Below are positions 1-6,867 of a stretch of 11,442 bases of DNA, piece by piece. The notes under the pieces are model-generated. The model was given only the letters and a program-made list of their open reading frames with translations, did not search any database and was not told the DNA's origin. Position 1 is the stretch's first letter. The number at the start of each line of letters is the position of its first letter. This DNA is from Bacteroidota bacterium (lineage in GTDB: Bacteria > Bacteroidota > Bacteroidia > NS11-12g > UBA955), in contig RGEC01000059.1 of assembly GCA_009918425.1 (NCBI GenBank), positions 1-11,442 of the forward strand. The letters are read 5' to 3'. The position numbers and the translations under genes are program-made.

Positions 1-164
1 CTTAGAAAATCCTGGGTTTCAAAGCCCCATTTGTCTGGTTTAAGCAGGATATTCCATTTTTCGGCAACAGTTTGTATACCACAGCGCAAATCTGCTGCCG
101 GTCTTGTTAAGGTCAGCGGGTATAAGTGTGCTATTTGCTCATCATCAAAAAAGTTGATTTGCAT
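1..164 (-). CDS. GlmU-like sugar nucleotidyltransferase family protein, N-terminal part only
   Basis: Reading the minus strand from the ATG at 164 gives 54 codons that run off the left edge with no stop. The visible stretch has the pattern DDEQIAHLYPLTLTRPAADL followed by RCGIQTVAEKW. From memory this matches the start of the Bacteroidota 'GlmU family' proteins, in which an N-terminal nucleotidyltransferase-like domain opens with a PLTxTRPxADxRxGI motif and is followed by left-handed beta-helix repeats. These proteins are presumed to act on sugar nucleotides, but substrates are mostly untested. The gene lies downstream of the L31 gene, separated by a strong terminator, an order I recall as common in this phylum. 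There is no clear ribosome binding site, which is normal here. Only the first tenth or so is visible, so the catalytic residues and length cannot be judged. Confidence 0.68.
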   Translation of the reverse strand, partial: MQINFFDDEQIAHLYPLTLTRPAADLRCGIQTVAEKWNILLKPDKWGFETQDFL

Positions 165-200
165 GGCTTCGAAATTAAGGCAAACATCTCTTTATCCCAT

Positions 201-229
201 AAAAAAAGCCACCGTTTCGGGTGGCTTTT
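201..229 (-). terminator. Rho-independent terminator after the L31 gene
   Basis: A perfect 10-bp stem pairs 204-213 (AAAAGCCACC) with 220-229 (GGTGGCTTTT) around a six-base loop. On the minus strand the stem is followed by a run of seven T (201-207). It begins 18 bases beyond the L31 stop codon and ends before the next minus-strand gene starts at 164. It therefore separates the two transcription units, or at least attenuates read-through. The hairpin is nearly symmetrical in sequence, but no plus-strand gene ends here, so the minus-strand reading is the sensible one. Confidence 0.88.
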
Positions 230-246
230 GATAAAATAGTCTTTTA

Positions 247-495
247 TTACTTCTTTCCGTAACGCTTCATGAACTTGTCGATACGTCCTGCAGTATCTAC
301 AAGCTGCTGCTTCCCGGTATAAAAAGGGTGAGATTTGTCTGAGATTTCAAGCTTAAAAAGAGGGTATTCGTTACCATCTTCCCACTTGATGGTTTCTTTG
401 GTTTCAACGCAGCTGCGCACCAGAAATGCATGGTCGCAACTCATGTCTTTGAAAACAACCGGACGGAAATTCTTGGGATGTATATCGGGTTTCAT
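247..495 (-). CDS. rpmE2: 50S ribosomal protein L31, type B
   Basis: An 82-residue protein of the large ribosomal subunit. The start MKPDIHPKNFRPVVF, the central IKWEDGNEYPLFKLEIS, the SHPFYTGKQ block and the C-terminal GRIDKFMKRYGKK are the family signature. The protein lacks the paired cysteines (CxxC) of zinc-binding type A L31; its two cysteines (C20, C29) are not in that arrangement, so it is the zinc-independent type B (YkgM-like) form. The start was set at the ATG at 495 because this is where family proteins begin. The reading frame extends to a TTG at 552, but that codon is the -33 element of the promoter and the extra 19 residues do not belong to the family. The gene has its own promoter and terminator, so it is probably a single-gene unit. 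Confidence 0.96.
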   Translation of the reverse strand: MKPDIHPKNFRPVVFKDMSCDHAFLVRSCVETKETIKWEDGNEYPLFKLEISDKSHPFYTGKQQLVDTAGRIDKFMKRYGKK

Positions 496-521
496 GATTA
501 ATTCTGTTCGTTTTGGGGGTG

Positions 522-552
522 CAAATATAGGTAAAAAGTTTCGAATAAACAA
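522..552 (-). promoter_or_regulatory. Bacteroidota-type promoter of the L31 gene
   Basis: On the minus strand the -7 box TATATTTG (529-522) matches the consensus TAnnTTTG perfectly. A TTG (552-550) lies exactly 20 bases upstream, matching the -33 element spacing known for the primary sigma factor of Bacteroidetes. Transcription would start near 515, giving a leader of about 20 bases before the ATG at 495. The -33 element lies only 9 bases after the PBP stop codon (562), and I see no terminator between the PBP gene and this promoter, so read-through from upstream is also possible. Confidence 0.75.
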
Positions 553-561
553 TTGCCTTCG

Positions 562-1605
562 CTAATTCCCCAAATCATCTATATTAAGCTCACCTCCCCG
601 GTCAGCTTCTCCATTCTCGCCACAGTCCATGGTCATATTGCTCATATTTTCCGGCTGATCCGGCATATCCGTATTAATGCTAATTTTTTTGTCGGCCTGC
701 GCATTTTTCATAAATATACCGTAAATGGGCAGTGCCATTAGGGCTCCCTGGCCAATCCAGCCGTTTCGAAAACGCACCGAAGGGTCATCGGCACCCACCC
801 AAACACTGCATACCAATCCTCTGCTAACCCCCATAAACCAACCGTCTGCACTTCCCTGGGTTGTGCCTGTTTTACCGCCAATGTTTCCTGTAACGCCAAA
901 TTTTCCGCGTAAATAGCTACCTGTGCCAAAATCTACTACACCTTTAAGCATAGTAAACATCAGATAGGCTTTTTCTTCGCTAAGAACCTGATCGTGCTCG
1001 GGTGTCCCAAATTCTTCAAGCACGTTTCCATTTTTATCTTCAATTCTGGTAATAAAAGTTGGTTTTATCCATAATCCTTTATTTACAAAGGCTGTGTAGG
1101 CACTGGCCATTTCAAAGGGACTCAGTTCCATGGTGCCTAAACATATACTGGGAACCGGTGGTATACGATTTTTCTCAATTCCCACCCTTTCGGCAAACTT
1201 GATTACCATTTGGGGCGCTTCATCACCCAGTGATTTCATGATCTGGGCGGTAATCAGGTTGTCGGACAGCGCAAGACCTTTTGCCATGGTAGCTTCGCCA
1301 CCTTCTTTGCCGTCGCTGTTTCTGGGACTCCACAATTCTCCATTAGCACCTTCAAACGTGGTTCTTTCTCTGGGGAATACAGTGCAGGGGCTGTATTTGT
1401 TAATATCCATTGCAGTAGCATATACGATGGGCTTGAAAGTAGATCCGACTTGTCTTCTTGCCCTTATATTAACGTGGTCATATTTAAAAAATTTGTGATT
1501 GATACCCCCAACCCATGCTTTTACATGACCCGTTTCGGGTTCTACTGCAACAAATCCTGCATGAAGATACTTCTTTATGTATTTCATACTGTCATAGGGG
1601 CTCAT
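562..1605 (-). CDS. mrcA: Penicillin-binding protein 1A, C-terminal transpeptidase part (split by frameshift)
   Basis: This is the second half of a bifunctional class A PBP that cross-links peptidoglycan in the periplasm. All three transpeptidase motifs are intact in the 347 residues counted from the ATG at 1605: STFK with the catalytic Ser55 and Lys58, SDN in the segment ALSDNLITAQ, and KTGTT in GGKTGTTQGSADGW. The sequence homologous to family members begins earlier than this ATG: in this frame the minus strand encodes EIDTT just upstream, from about 1620, continuous with the end of the N-terminal half. The Met at 1605 is thus most likely internal, in the conserved MSPxDS motif, and not a genuine start. 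Alone, this piece would have no signal peptide or membrane anchor and could not reach the periplasm. The C-terminus is a short acidic tail. The stop lies 67 bases before the L31 start. Confidence 0.85.
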   Translation of the reverse strand: MSPYDSMKYIKKYLHAGFVAVEPETGHVKAWVGGINHKFFKYDHVNIRARRQVGSTFKPIVYATAMDINKYSPCTVFPRERTTFEGANGELWSPRNSDGKEGGEATMAKGLALSDNLITAQIMKSLGDEAPQMVIKFAERVGIEKNRIPPVPSICLGTMELSPFEMASAYTAFVNKGLWIKPTFITRIEDKNGNVLEEFGTPEHDQVLSEEKAYLMFTMLKGVVDFGTGSYLRGKFGVTGNIGGKTGTTQGSADGWFMGVSRGLVCSVWVGADDPSVRFRNGWIGQGALMALPIYGIFMKNAQADKKISINTDMPDQPENMSNMTMDCGENGEADRGGELNIDDLGN

Positions 1606-2785
1606 TGTGGTGTCGATTTCCTTTCCATGTGAATAATGTCATTCTAACGGGCTTTTTCAATTCCGCCATAATAGCATTTTCATCCCCCTTAAATTTCTCG
1701 TTTAAGGCCTGATAACGATCTGTTTTCTTTAAAGCGTTTTCAATGAAATTGGGTATAACACTCCAGTCACTGATTTTACGCCATGGTGCCTCTTTACCCC
1801 AGGTTTGAAAAAACTGTTTTTGCAAATCGGCCATGTGCTGTGAAACGGCTTTTTCGGCATGTTGCTGCATGCGGCTGTCAATGGTTGTATAAATTTTCAA
1901 ACCGCTTTTATACAGATTTAGCCCTTTTTTCTTGCACCATTCTTTCATGAATTCCGCAAGTTGATCGCGAAAGTAGATGGCCGGACCTTCATTATCTACA
2001 TGCACATAATTGAGTTTTATGGGAGCGTCTTTCAAGGATTCATATTTATCGTTATCCAACTTGCCGTATTTTACCATTTGGTTTAATACTACATTCCTTC
2101 TTTCTTTTGAATTCTCTGGGTTTAGCCTGGGATTATACATGCTGGTTGCTTTGAGCATTCCAATGAGAACCGCAGCCTCTTCCACATTCAAATCAGCAGG
2201 TTTTTTATTAAAGAACTCTTTAGATGCCGCATCAATGCCCCAGCTCATTCCTGAAAAGGGTACCGTGTTTAGGTACATGGTGATAATTTCGTCTTTGGTA
2301 AATCGTCGTTCAAGCCTGATGGCAATAATCCATTCTTTGAATTTTTGCATTAAGCGTGTAATCTTCTTTTTAGGTTTGTCATAAATGCTAAAAAGGTTTT
2401 TGGCTAATTGTTGGCTGATAGTACTTGCCCCACCATCACGACCCATTCGCACAATTGCTCTTGCCGTGCCTTTCGCATCAATTCCGGAATGTTCATAAAA
2501 ACGAATATCTTCAGTAGCAATCAGCGCATCGAATACACAACTTGCAATTTCATCGTGTTTTATGTTGGTTCTGTTTTCAAGAAAATAGGTACCCAGAATC
2601 TCGCCATCTGCTGCATATACCACAGAACTCTGTGCATTTTTCGGATTTTCAAGATCCTTGATTTCAGGCATTTCGCCAAAAAGACCAAAATTCACAAGTA
2701 AAAAGAAAACAATAATCATGAGAAATGAACCGAGAAGAAATCTCCAGAATTTCCCAATCAGATAGAAACCCGAATTGTTAGTCAT
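1592..2785 (-). CDS. mrcA: Penicillin-binding protein 1A, N-terminal transglycosylase part (split by frameshift)
   Basis: First half of the same class A PBP. After a short cytoplasmic tail comes one membrane segment (about residues 15-34), then a family 51 glycosyltransferase domain that polymerises lipid II into glycan strands. The catalytic motif is ATEDIRFYEHSGID (Glu92), followed by GGASTISQQLAKNLF (118-132) and the RFTKDEIITMYLN block, all intact. The frame follows the family up to FTWKG (residue 389) and then adds eight unrelated residues before a stop. The C-terminal domain continues in another frame from about 1620. Together the halves make about 740 residues, the usual size for this family. 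The ATG at 2785 lies 21 bases after the sprE stop, so sprE and this gene are probably one operon. Either the gene is a recent pseudogene or the sequence has an indel error. Confidence 0.9.
   Translation of the reverse strand: MTNNSGFYLIGKFWRFLLGSFLMIIVFFLLVNFGLFGEMPEIKDLENPKNAQSSVVYAADGEILGTYFLENRTNIKHDEIASCVFDALIATEDIRFYEHSGIDAKGTARAIVRMGRDGGASTISQQLAKNLFSIYDKPKKKITRLMQKFKEWIIAIRLERRFTKDEIITMYLNTVPFSGMSWGIDAASKEFFNKKPADLNVEEAAVLIGMLKATSMYNPRLNPENSKERRNVVLNQMVKYGKLDNDKYESLKDAPIKLNYVHVDNEGPAIYFRDQLAEFMKEWCKKKGLNLYKSGLKIYTTIDSRMQQHAEKAVSQHMADLQKQFFQTWGKEAPWRKISDWSVIPNFIENALKKTDRYQALNEKFKGDENAIMAELKKPVRMTLFTWKGNRHHNEPL
1615..1627 (-). other. Frameshift site in the PBP1A gene
   Basis: On the minus strand the upstream frame reads TGG AAA GGA AAT (W K G N) from 1627 to 1616, while the downstream frame reads GAA ATC GAC (E I D) from 1620. 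Family members, from memory, have W-x-G-E-x-D-T here, so the simplest repair is restoring two lost bases between GG and GAA, giving W K G E I D T T. Adding two bases fits better than removing one, which would leave out the conserved Gly. There is no slippery heptamer or stop codon of the kind used in programmed frameshifting. Confidence 0.8.
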
Positions 2786-2806
2786 TGTAAATGCGAATAT
2801 ACCAAG

Positions 2807-5383
2807 TTATCGCAATTTTCCGCGGAAGAATTCCATGTATGCGTTAATCCTGTTATTGGTAGCAAGTGTTAGGTAGTTCGTTTTAGAAATCCAGGCCATT
2901 TCAAACTCAAACAAACCTTTAGCCGCCAATAATTCAGGCTTTTTTTCTATGAAGGCAAGGTATTCTTTTGTCTTTTCAGGTTTGCTGAAATTTGAAATGC
3001 TTATATATACAGTAGAACCGGATGCTCGTGCAGGACTTACTTCCAGTGTTTCAAAAATAAAATTTTCTTTGTTAAAATCATTGAGGGTTGCTCTAATCAT
3101 GTTGGTATTACTGCCTTTTGGAAATACGAGCAAATAAAAAAGCTCATCTTTTCCATCCCATGTTTTCCATAACTGAGCTTCAGTTACTGCTGTAGTATCT
3201 GAATTTGTAATACCGCTGTTATCAGTTGCTGCGGTTTTCAGCCGTTCCCAGGCATCCAGGGTTTTCTGAGCTTCTGCAGCTAAGGATGTTGAAGGATAGT
3301 CCTGTGTGATTTGTTTCAAAATCTCAATGCCTTTATCCGGATTCCCGGATTTTATAAGACAAATTGCATAGAGATAATCAAACCTTGACTGGTAGGCATT
3401 GCCGGCATATTTCCGATCTGCGTCCATTTTTGTTGAAATTGCGTCGGAATATTTTGCTGTTTCCACAAGGTCATACATCCGCTCATACAGTTCCTCTATA
3501 ACTTTAAGTTCAGATACTTGTTGATTATTACCACCATTGTCCGTTTTACCCTCAAGCAATTTCAAATACACAGAATTAGGAAATTTCTCAAAAAGAAGTT
3601 GTTTGCATGTTTCAAAATCATTTTTTCTGCCGGCTGCCCTGTGTATTTTGGCCATTTCAAAATAAACCTGGGCTTCAAATTGCGAACTGGGGTAGGTTTT
3701 TAGCAACAATTCATACCAGCGCAGCGCTTCTTTTTCTTCCAGGAGTTGGTTTTGGTATATACCGGCTGCCGCAAACATGGATTCTTCCCTTCTATTTTGT
3801 GCATTTTTTTTGGCTTCTGCAGAAAAGGGAATGTCTTTGTAATATCTACGCCTGTCGGCAGAAATTCCGTCTGGAATGCCTTGCACAGGTTCGTCATCTT
3901 TTTTAACACCCGTATCTTTGGATGTGGAAGCTGTTGTTTCAGCAACTTTTTTGGCATTGATACGCCAGTAATCCCGGTTAGTGCGATTGCCCCAATAGCT
4001 TTGAAATTCCTGATTTGATTTTGCCTTCATAGCGGCATTGTAAAAAGGAAAAGAACCTGTTCCTGCAACGGGATCAGAAACAGGGGCTGAAGGGGGAGGC
4101 GCAGGTAGGTTCTTAAGTTTTTCGGCTTGCTTTTTCTCGTTTTCTATAACATTATCTATGGCCTTTTCTCTGAAAACCGGATCAGTTGCCATTCTTAGAA
4201 GACTATCTTCACGTTTTATTGTGAGCAGATGCCGTAGCAAATCTGTAAGCCTTACACTTTTTAATGACAATCGCTGATAATCGGGGTGTTTTTCATCCAG
4301 TTTTTTATTGGCCGAATCGTAATAGAGACCCGCATTTTCATAATTTTTTTTCTGGTAATAATAATCACCCAGAGCCAAATAGGTGGTTGTTAACTGTGCA
4401 TTGTCATTACCCGCTTTTCGCAAAGATTGATTAAACTGGTAAATTGCCTTGTTGTCGCTTCCTGCTCTCAGTTCGTTCAGGCCCATCCGGTAATGTATTT
4501 GTCCGTAGTACTCTATGTTTTTGTCGTCACGCAGCATCTTTTTCAAGATGGAATTAACCCTGGTATAACGGCCTCCCTGATCAACCAGAAGCTGCGTTAG
4601 CTGTATCCTGGAATTGAAAGCCATGTCATACGGCGGGCTTATTTTTATCACTTTTTGAAAGTGAGCGGCTGCCTCATCGGTCTTTTTTAAGTCTACACAT
4701 ACCTGCGCCATGGAAAAATGCAGTCTGTAACGATCCATTTTACCTTTGGTCAATGGTAGTGCTTTGCCGAGAAATTCATATGCCTGAAGCATTTTGCCTT
4801 CTTTGAGGTAAACAGCAGCCAGGGCTTTGTATAATTCTGCTCTCAGTGACTTTGGAAATTCTTTGTCCTGTAAAAGGCTGCGTGCCAGGTTTTCTGCTTC
4901 ACTGTATTTTTTTCGCTGATACAAGGTTTGAAATGTCCAAAGTTTGGCACTGTATTGGATTTCGGGATTCTTATAGTTTGAATGGACAAAATTGAAAAGG
5001 TCTTCTGCAGCTAAGAAATCACCTTTTAAAAAGTAAGCCTTTCCCATAAGCAGGTAAGCATCATCTACCCACCTGCTTCTGGGGTGTCTGTCAATCATGG
5101 TGCTTACTTTTTTTACCACTTCATCCATGGCAGCCTGATTTCCTTTCCATGACTCCGTGGGGCCCAAATTGTAAAGTTCAATAAAGGTTCGATAGTCATC
5201 TTTGTGATTCTCATGCATCGCTAAAATGGTTTCATTCCATTTGCCTTCTGCATTGAAATACATATTGTAGTGCGCTGTTGTGTTATGCCATAACTTACCT
5301 ATAGCAGTATCGCTGTTTTTGCAGGAATGCAATGCCATAAATCCGGCCCATAAAGCAAAAACCCAAATTCTTTGCAGGTGCAT
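2807..5383 (-). CDS. sprE: SprE/PorW-type TPR lipoprotein of the type IX secretion and gliding system
   Basis: An 858-residue lipoprotein. The start was set at the ATG at 5383 because it is followed by a lipoprotein signal peptide (MHLQRIWVFALWAGFMALHSC) split here as a charged start, hydrophobic core and a lipobox ending at Cys21. The frame runs open to 5515, but those 44 extra codons lack a signal and would overlap the divergent gene. After the Cys comes the family hallmark KLWHNTTAHYNMYFNA (about 30-45), then TPR-like helical repeats (clear ones near 100-136 and 150-400), a Pro-rich linker (about 425-440), more TPRs and a conserved C-terminal domain (about 750-858) starting FYLLVFPKG. In Flavobacterium johnsoniae SprE and Porphyromonas gingivalis PorW, the family is required for type IX secretion; PorW links the outer parts to the PorLM motor. 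Its presence implies, but does not prove, that this organism has the rest of the system. Confidence 0.88.
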   Translation of the reverse strand: MHLQRIWVFALWAGFMALHSCKNSDTAIGKLWHNTTAHYNMYFNAEGKWNETILAMHENHKDDYRTFIELYNLGPTESWKGNQAAMDEVVKKVSTMIDRHPRSRWVDDAYLLMGKAYFLKGDFLAAEDLFNFVHSNYKNPEIQYSAKLWTFQTLYQRKKYSEAENLARSLLQDKEFPKSLRAELYKALAAVYLKEGKMLQAYEFLGKALPLTKGKMDRYRLHFSMAQVCVDLKKTDEAAAHFQKVIKISPPYDMAFNSRIQLTQLLVDQGGRYTRVNSILKKMLRDDKNIEYYGQIHYRMGLNELRAGSDNKAIYQFNQSLRKAGNDNAQLTTTYLALGDYYYQKKNYENAGLYYDSANKKLDEKHPDYQRLSLKSVRLTDLLRHLLTIKREDSLLRMATDPVFREKAIDNVIENEKKQAEKLKNLPAPPPSAPVSDPVAGTGSFPFYNAAMKAKSNQEFQSYWGNRTNRDYWRINAKKVAETTASTSKDTGVKKDDEPVQGIPDGISADRRRYYKDIPFSAEAKKNAQNRREESMFAAAGIYQNQLLEEKEALRWYELLLKTYPSSQFEAQVYFEMAKIHRAAGRKNDFETCKQLLFEKFPNSVYLKLLEGKTDNGGNNQQVSELKVIEELYERMYDLVETAKYSDAISTKMDADRKYAGNAYQSRFDYLYAICLIKSGNPDKGIEILKQITQDYPSTSLAAEAQKTLDAWERLKTAATDNSGITNSDTTAVTEAQLWKTWDGKDELFYLLVFPKGSNTNMIRATLNDFNKENFIFETLEVSPARASGSTVYISISNFSKPEKTKEYLAFIEKKPELLAAKGLFEFEMAWISKTNYLTLATNNRINAYMEFFRGKLR

Positions 5384-5443
5384 GGATGAATTAAGACCTA
5401 AAAACGATAATTTCGTGTTTTTATTACGCAAGGGCTGAATATT
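5384..5443. promoter_or_regulatory. Divergent intergenic region between sprE and the M23-like anchor gene
   Basis: About 60 bases, A/T-rich, separate the two divergent start codons, so promoters for both directions must lie here or inside the 5' ends of the genes. Candidate boxes are imperfect. For sprE, a minus-strand TTG near 5434 is followed after 19 bases by TATCGTTT (close to TAnnTTTG). A perfect TAATTTTG sits at 5465-5458 on the minus strand but has no TTG at the right distance. For the plus strand, TAATTTCG at 5408-5415 has one mismatch and no good upstream box. The region is therefore only assigned by position. Confidence 0.35.
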
Positions 5444-5815
5444 ATGAGCAAAGGTCGCAAAATTATGGCTAAACTTAGAAATAAGTATCGTCTTGTGCTC
5501 ATAAATGATACCCATTTTGGTGAAGTATTCTCAATCCGGCTCACTCCGTTGAATCTAATGATGCTTCTTAGTTCAGTATTTCTTACCTTTACACTGCTGA
5601 TTTATCTGATTATTTCATTCACGCCGGCAAAACGTCTGGTTCCCGGAATTGGAAATGAAAAAAACAGAGAGGCAATGCTGGAACTAAATCAACGAGTTGA
5701 GGATCTGAGCAGAGAAGTTAAAAACAAACAGTTGAAAATAGATGCGTTAAATGATATCCTGTCGGATAATGTGAAAAAATTTGACAGCGTATCGGTTCGT
5801 AAAAAGAATAATTGA
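5444..5815 (+). CDS. Short membrane-anchored coiled-coil protein, like an M23 peptidase without its peptidase domain
   Basis: A 123-residue protein with a basic N-terminus (LRNKYRLVLINDTHFGEVFS), one membrane helix (about 35-57, the LNLMMLLSSVFLTFTLLIYL region), the block ISFTPAKRLVPGIG, and a coiled coil (about 75-108). From memory this layout, including RNKYRLVxxND, the xFTPxxxxxPG turn and the following heptads, matches the first 100 or so residues of a Bacteroidota M23 metallopeptidase family of about 280 residues. Here the frame ends at a normal TGA/TAA-type stop with a basic tail and only 38 bases remain before the bactofilin gene. No HxxxD or HxH peptidase motif is encoded in any frame. 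It may be a natural anchor that partners the bactofilin, or a truncated peptidase. The ATG at 5465 (MAKLRNKY) is an equally good start. Confidence 0.7.
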   Translation: MSKGRKIMAKLRNKYRLVLINDTHFGEVFSIRLTPLNLMMLLSSVFLTFTLLIYLIISFTPAKRLVPGIGNEKNREAMLELNQRVEDLSREVKNKQLKIDALNDILSDNVKKFDSVSVRKKNN

Positions 5816-5853
5816 GTGCTGTTTGTTAATTTTGAAGGTATATTTGCAATCCA

Positions 5854-6288
5854 ATGTTTTCGTCTAATCAATCGGGCAAGTCAGGGAAAAAAGAAACTGC
5901 TGCCATAAATAACTTATTAAACATCATAGGTCCCGGTACCAAGCTCAAGGGAGATTTGGTGTCGGAAGGTGATTTTCGGGTCGATGGCGTGATTGAAGGT
6001 CATGTTACCGTAAAGCAAAAGCTGGTATTGGGAGATGGTGCGAGCATCACGGGAGATATTGATGCAAGGGATGCGACAATTGCCGGTTACATTAAAGGAA
6101 ACATAACGGTTTCGGAAACACTGGTGCTGAAAGCGAATTGTAAGATCGACGGCGATATTGCTACCGGAAAGATTGTTATTGAAAGCGGAGCATCCTTCAA
6201 TGGCCGTTGCAGTATGAACGCACACATCACGCAGGTTACAACAAAACCCGTAACCCATGGATCCGAAGAAAACGGACAGCCCACTTAA
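5854..6288 (+). CDS. Bactofilin (polymer-forming cytoskeletal protein)
   Basis: A 144-residue protein made almost wholly of a right-handed beta-helix: a disordered basic N-terminal tail (about 1-22), then short repeats each with a G-D/G-x pattern (LKGDLVSEGDFRVDGVIEGH, ITGDIDARDATIAGYIKGNI, KIDGDIATGKIVIESGASFN) to about residue 127, then a disordered tail. Bactofilins assemble without nucleotides into filaments at the inner membrane and position envelope enzymes, often M23 peptidases and PBPs. The length and repeat register are normal. It lies 38 bases after the M23-like anchor gene, a classic pairing, and its 3' end overlaps atpZ by 32 bases, which suggests translational coupling. A perfect -7-like TATATTTG at 5839-5846 lies just before the ATG but has no upstream box at the usual spacing. 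Confidence 0.92.
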   Translation: MFSSNQSGKSGKKETAAINNLLNIIGPGTKLKGDLVSEGDFRVDGVIEGHVTVKQKLVLGDGASITGDIDARDATIAGYIKGNITVSETLVLKANCKIDGDIATGKIVIESGASFNGRCSMNAHITQVTTKPVTHGSEENGQPT

Positions 6289-6472
6289 ACAAACGGGTAG
6301 TTTTTTTCGCTACAGCAGCCTGGCCCTTCAGATGGTTTTGACAATGCTCTTGTTTGTGTTAGGTGGCTTTTATCTGGATAAATGGCTGCAATTAGGTTTT
6401 CCCTGGTTTACGCTTTTCCTCACCCTTGCCGGTGTAGCAGGTTCACTTTATTCAGTCATACGTAAACTTTAA
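6257..6472 (+). CDS. atpZ: AtpZ-type small F0 accessory protein
   Basis: A 71-residue protein with two predicted membrane helices (about 22-42 and 48-66) joined by the turn DKWLQLGFPW. The pattern GGFYLDKWL...PWFTLFLTLAGVAGSLYSV is the AtpZ/AtpI signature. The family is associated with assembly of the c-ring and, in Bacillus, with magnesium handling. The start is the ATG inside the last codons of the bactofilin gene, a 32-base overlap in another frame; starting later would cut into the conserved KQTGSFFRYSSLALQM stretch. It stands first in the ATP synthase gene order, as is usual in Bacteroidota. Alternatives are few given its context. Confidence 0.88.
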   Translation: MDPKKTDSPLKQTGSFFRYSSLALQMVLTMLLFVLGGFYLDKWLQLGFPWFTLFLTLAGVAGSLYSVIRKL

Positions 6473-6480
6473 CATCATTC

Positions 6481-6867
6481 ATGAATACCTATTATAAAAG
6501 GCTCATCGTATTTTCAGCAATTATTTTTGTTGGCATGTATGTCTATAATACGTTATCCAAAGAAGCCATACCTAACTACGGTTTTTTGGGTGTGCTGTTT
6601 CTGGTGGGCTTGTCCGGTTTCATCCATTATTATATATACGGAAATGAAAAATCAGACCCAAAGAGAACTATCAGACGTATGATGCTGGGGAGTATGCTGA
6701 GGATGCTGGCAGCCATTTTTTTTCTTGCCATTTCTTTATTTGCCTTCCGCCCAATGAGCATTCCATTCGTCATTTCTTACACAGGCAGTTTTTTCCTTTT
6801 GATGGTATTTGAAATTTCCCAAATTCGTCGTAAATTGCGCCCCGATTTCAATGGACGCTCCAAATAA
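6481..6867 (+). CDS. Four-helix membrane protein, AtpI-like
   Basis: A 128-residue, strongly hydrophobic protein with four predicted membrane segments (about 7-24, 33-52, 68-87 and 92-112), a basic loop between helices two and three (KSDPKRTIRRMM), and a basic C-terminal tail (QIRRKLRPDFNGRSK). Sequence motifs are weak, but its size, four-helix layout and position between atpZ and atpB are those of AtpI, which helps c-ring assembly. Bacteroidota usually carry an unnamed gene at this spot. It starts 8 bases after atpZ and its end overlaps atpB by 17 bases if atpB starts at 6851. The assignment rests on context and topology, so no symbol is given. Confidence 0.75.
   Translation: MNTYYKRLIVFSAIIFVGMYVYNTLSKEAIPNYGFLGVLFLVGLSGFIHYYIYGNEKSDPKRTIRRMMLGSMLRMLAAIFFLAISLFAFRPMSIPFVISYTGSFFLLMVFEISQIRRKLRPDFNGRSK

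Noticed and set aside
1592..1627. Programmed ribosomal frameshift in the PBP1A gene
   Set aside because: No slippery heptamer, internal Shine-Dalgarno or adjacent stop codon is present, and class A PBPs are not known to use recoding.
2010..2384. Plus-strand open frame inside the PBP1A gene
   Set aside because: Antisense to the transglycosylase domain, with no recognisable motif and no start context; a shadow of the real gene.
3607..4018. Several overlapping open frames inside sprE (both strands)
   Set aside because: The true frame encodes a continuous TPR lipoprotein; the others are low-complexity, Phe- or Lys-rich shadows.
5384..5515. Extension of the SprE protein by 44 residues to 5515
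   Set aside because: It would put the lipoprotein signal peptide inside the protein and overlap the start of the divergent gene.
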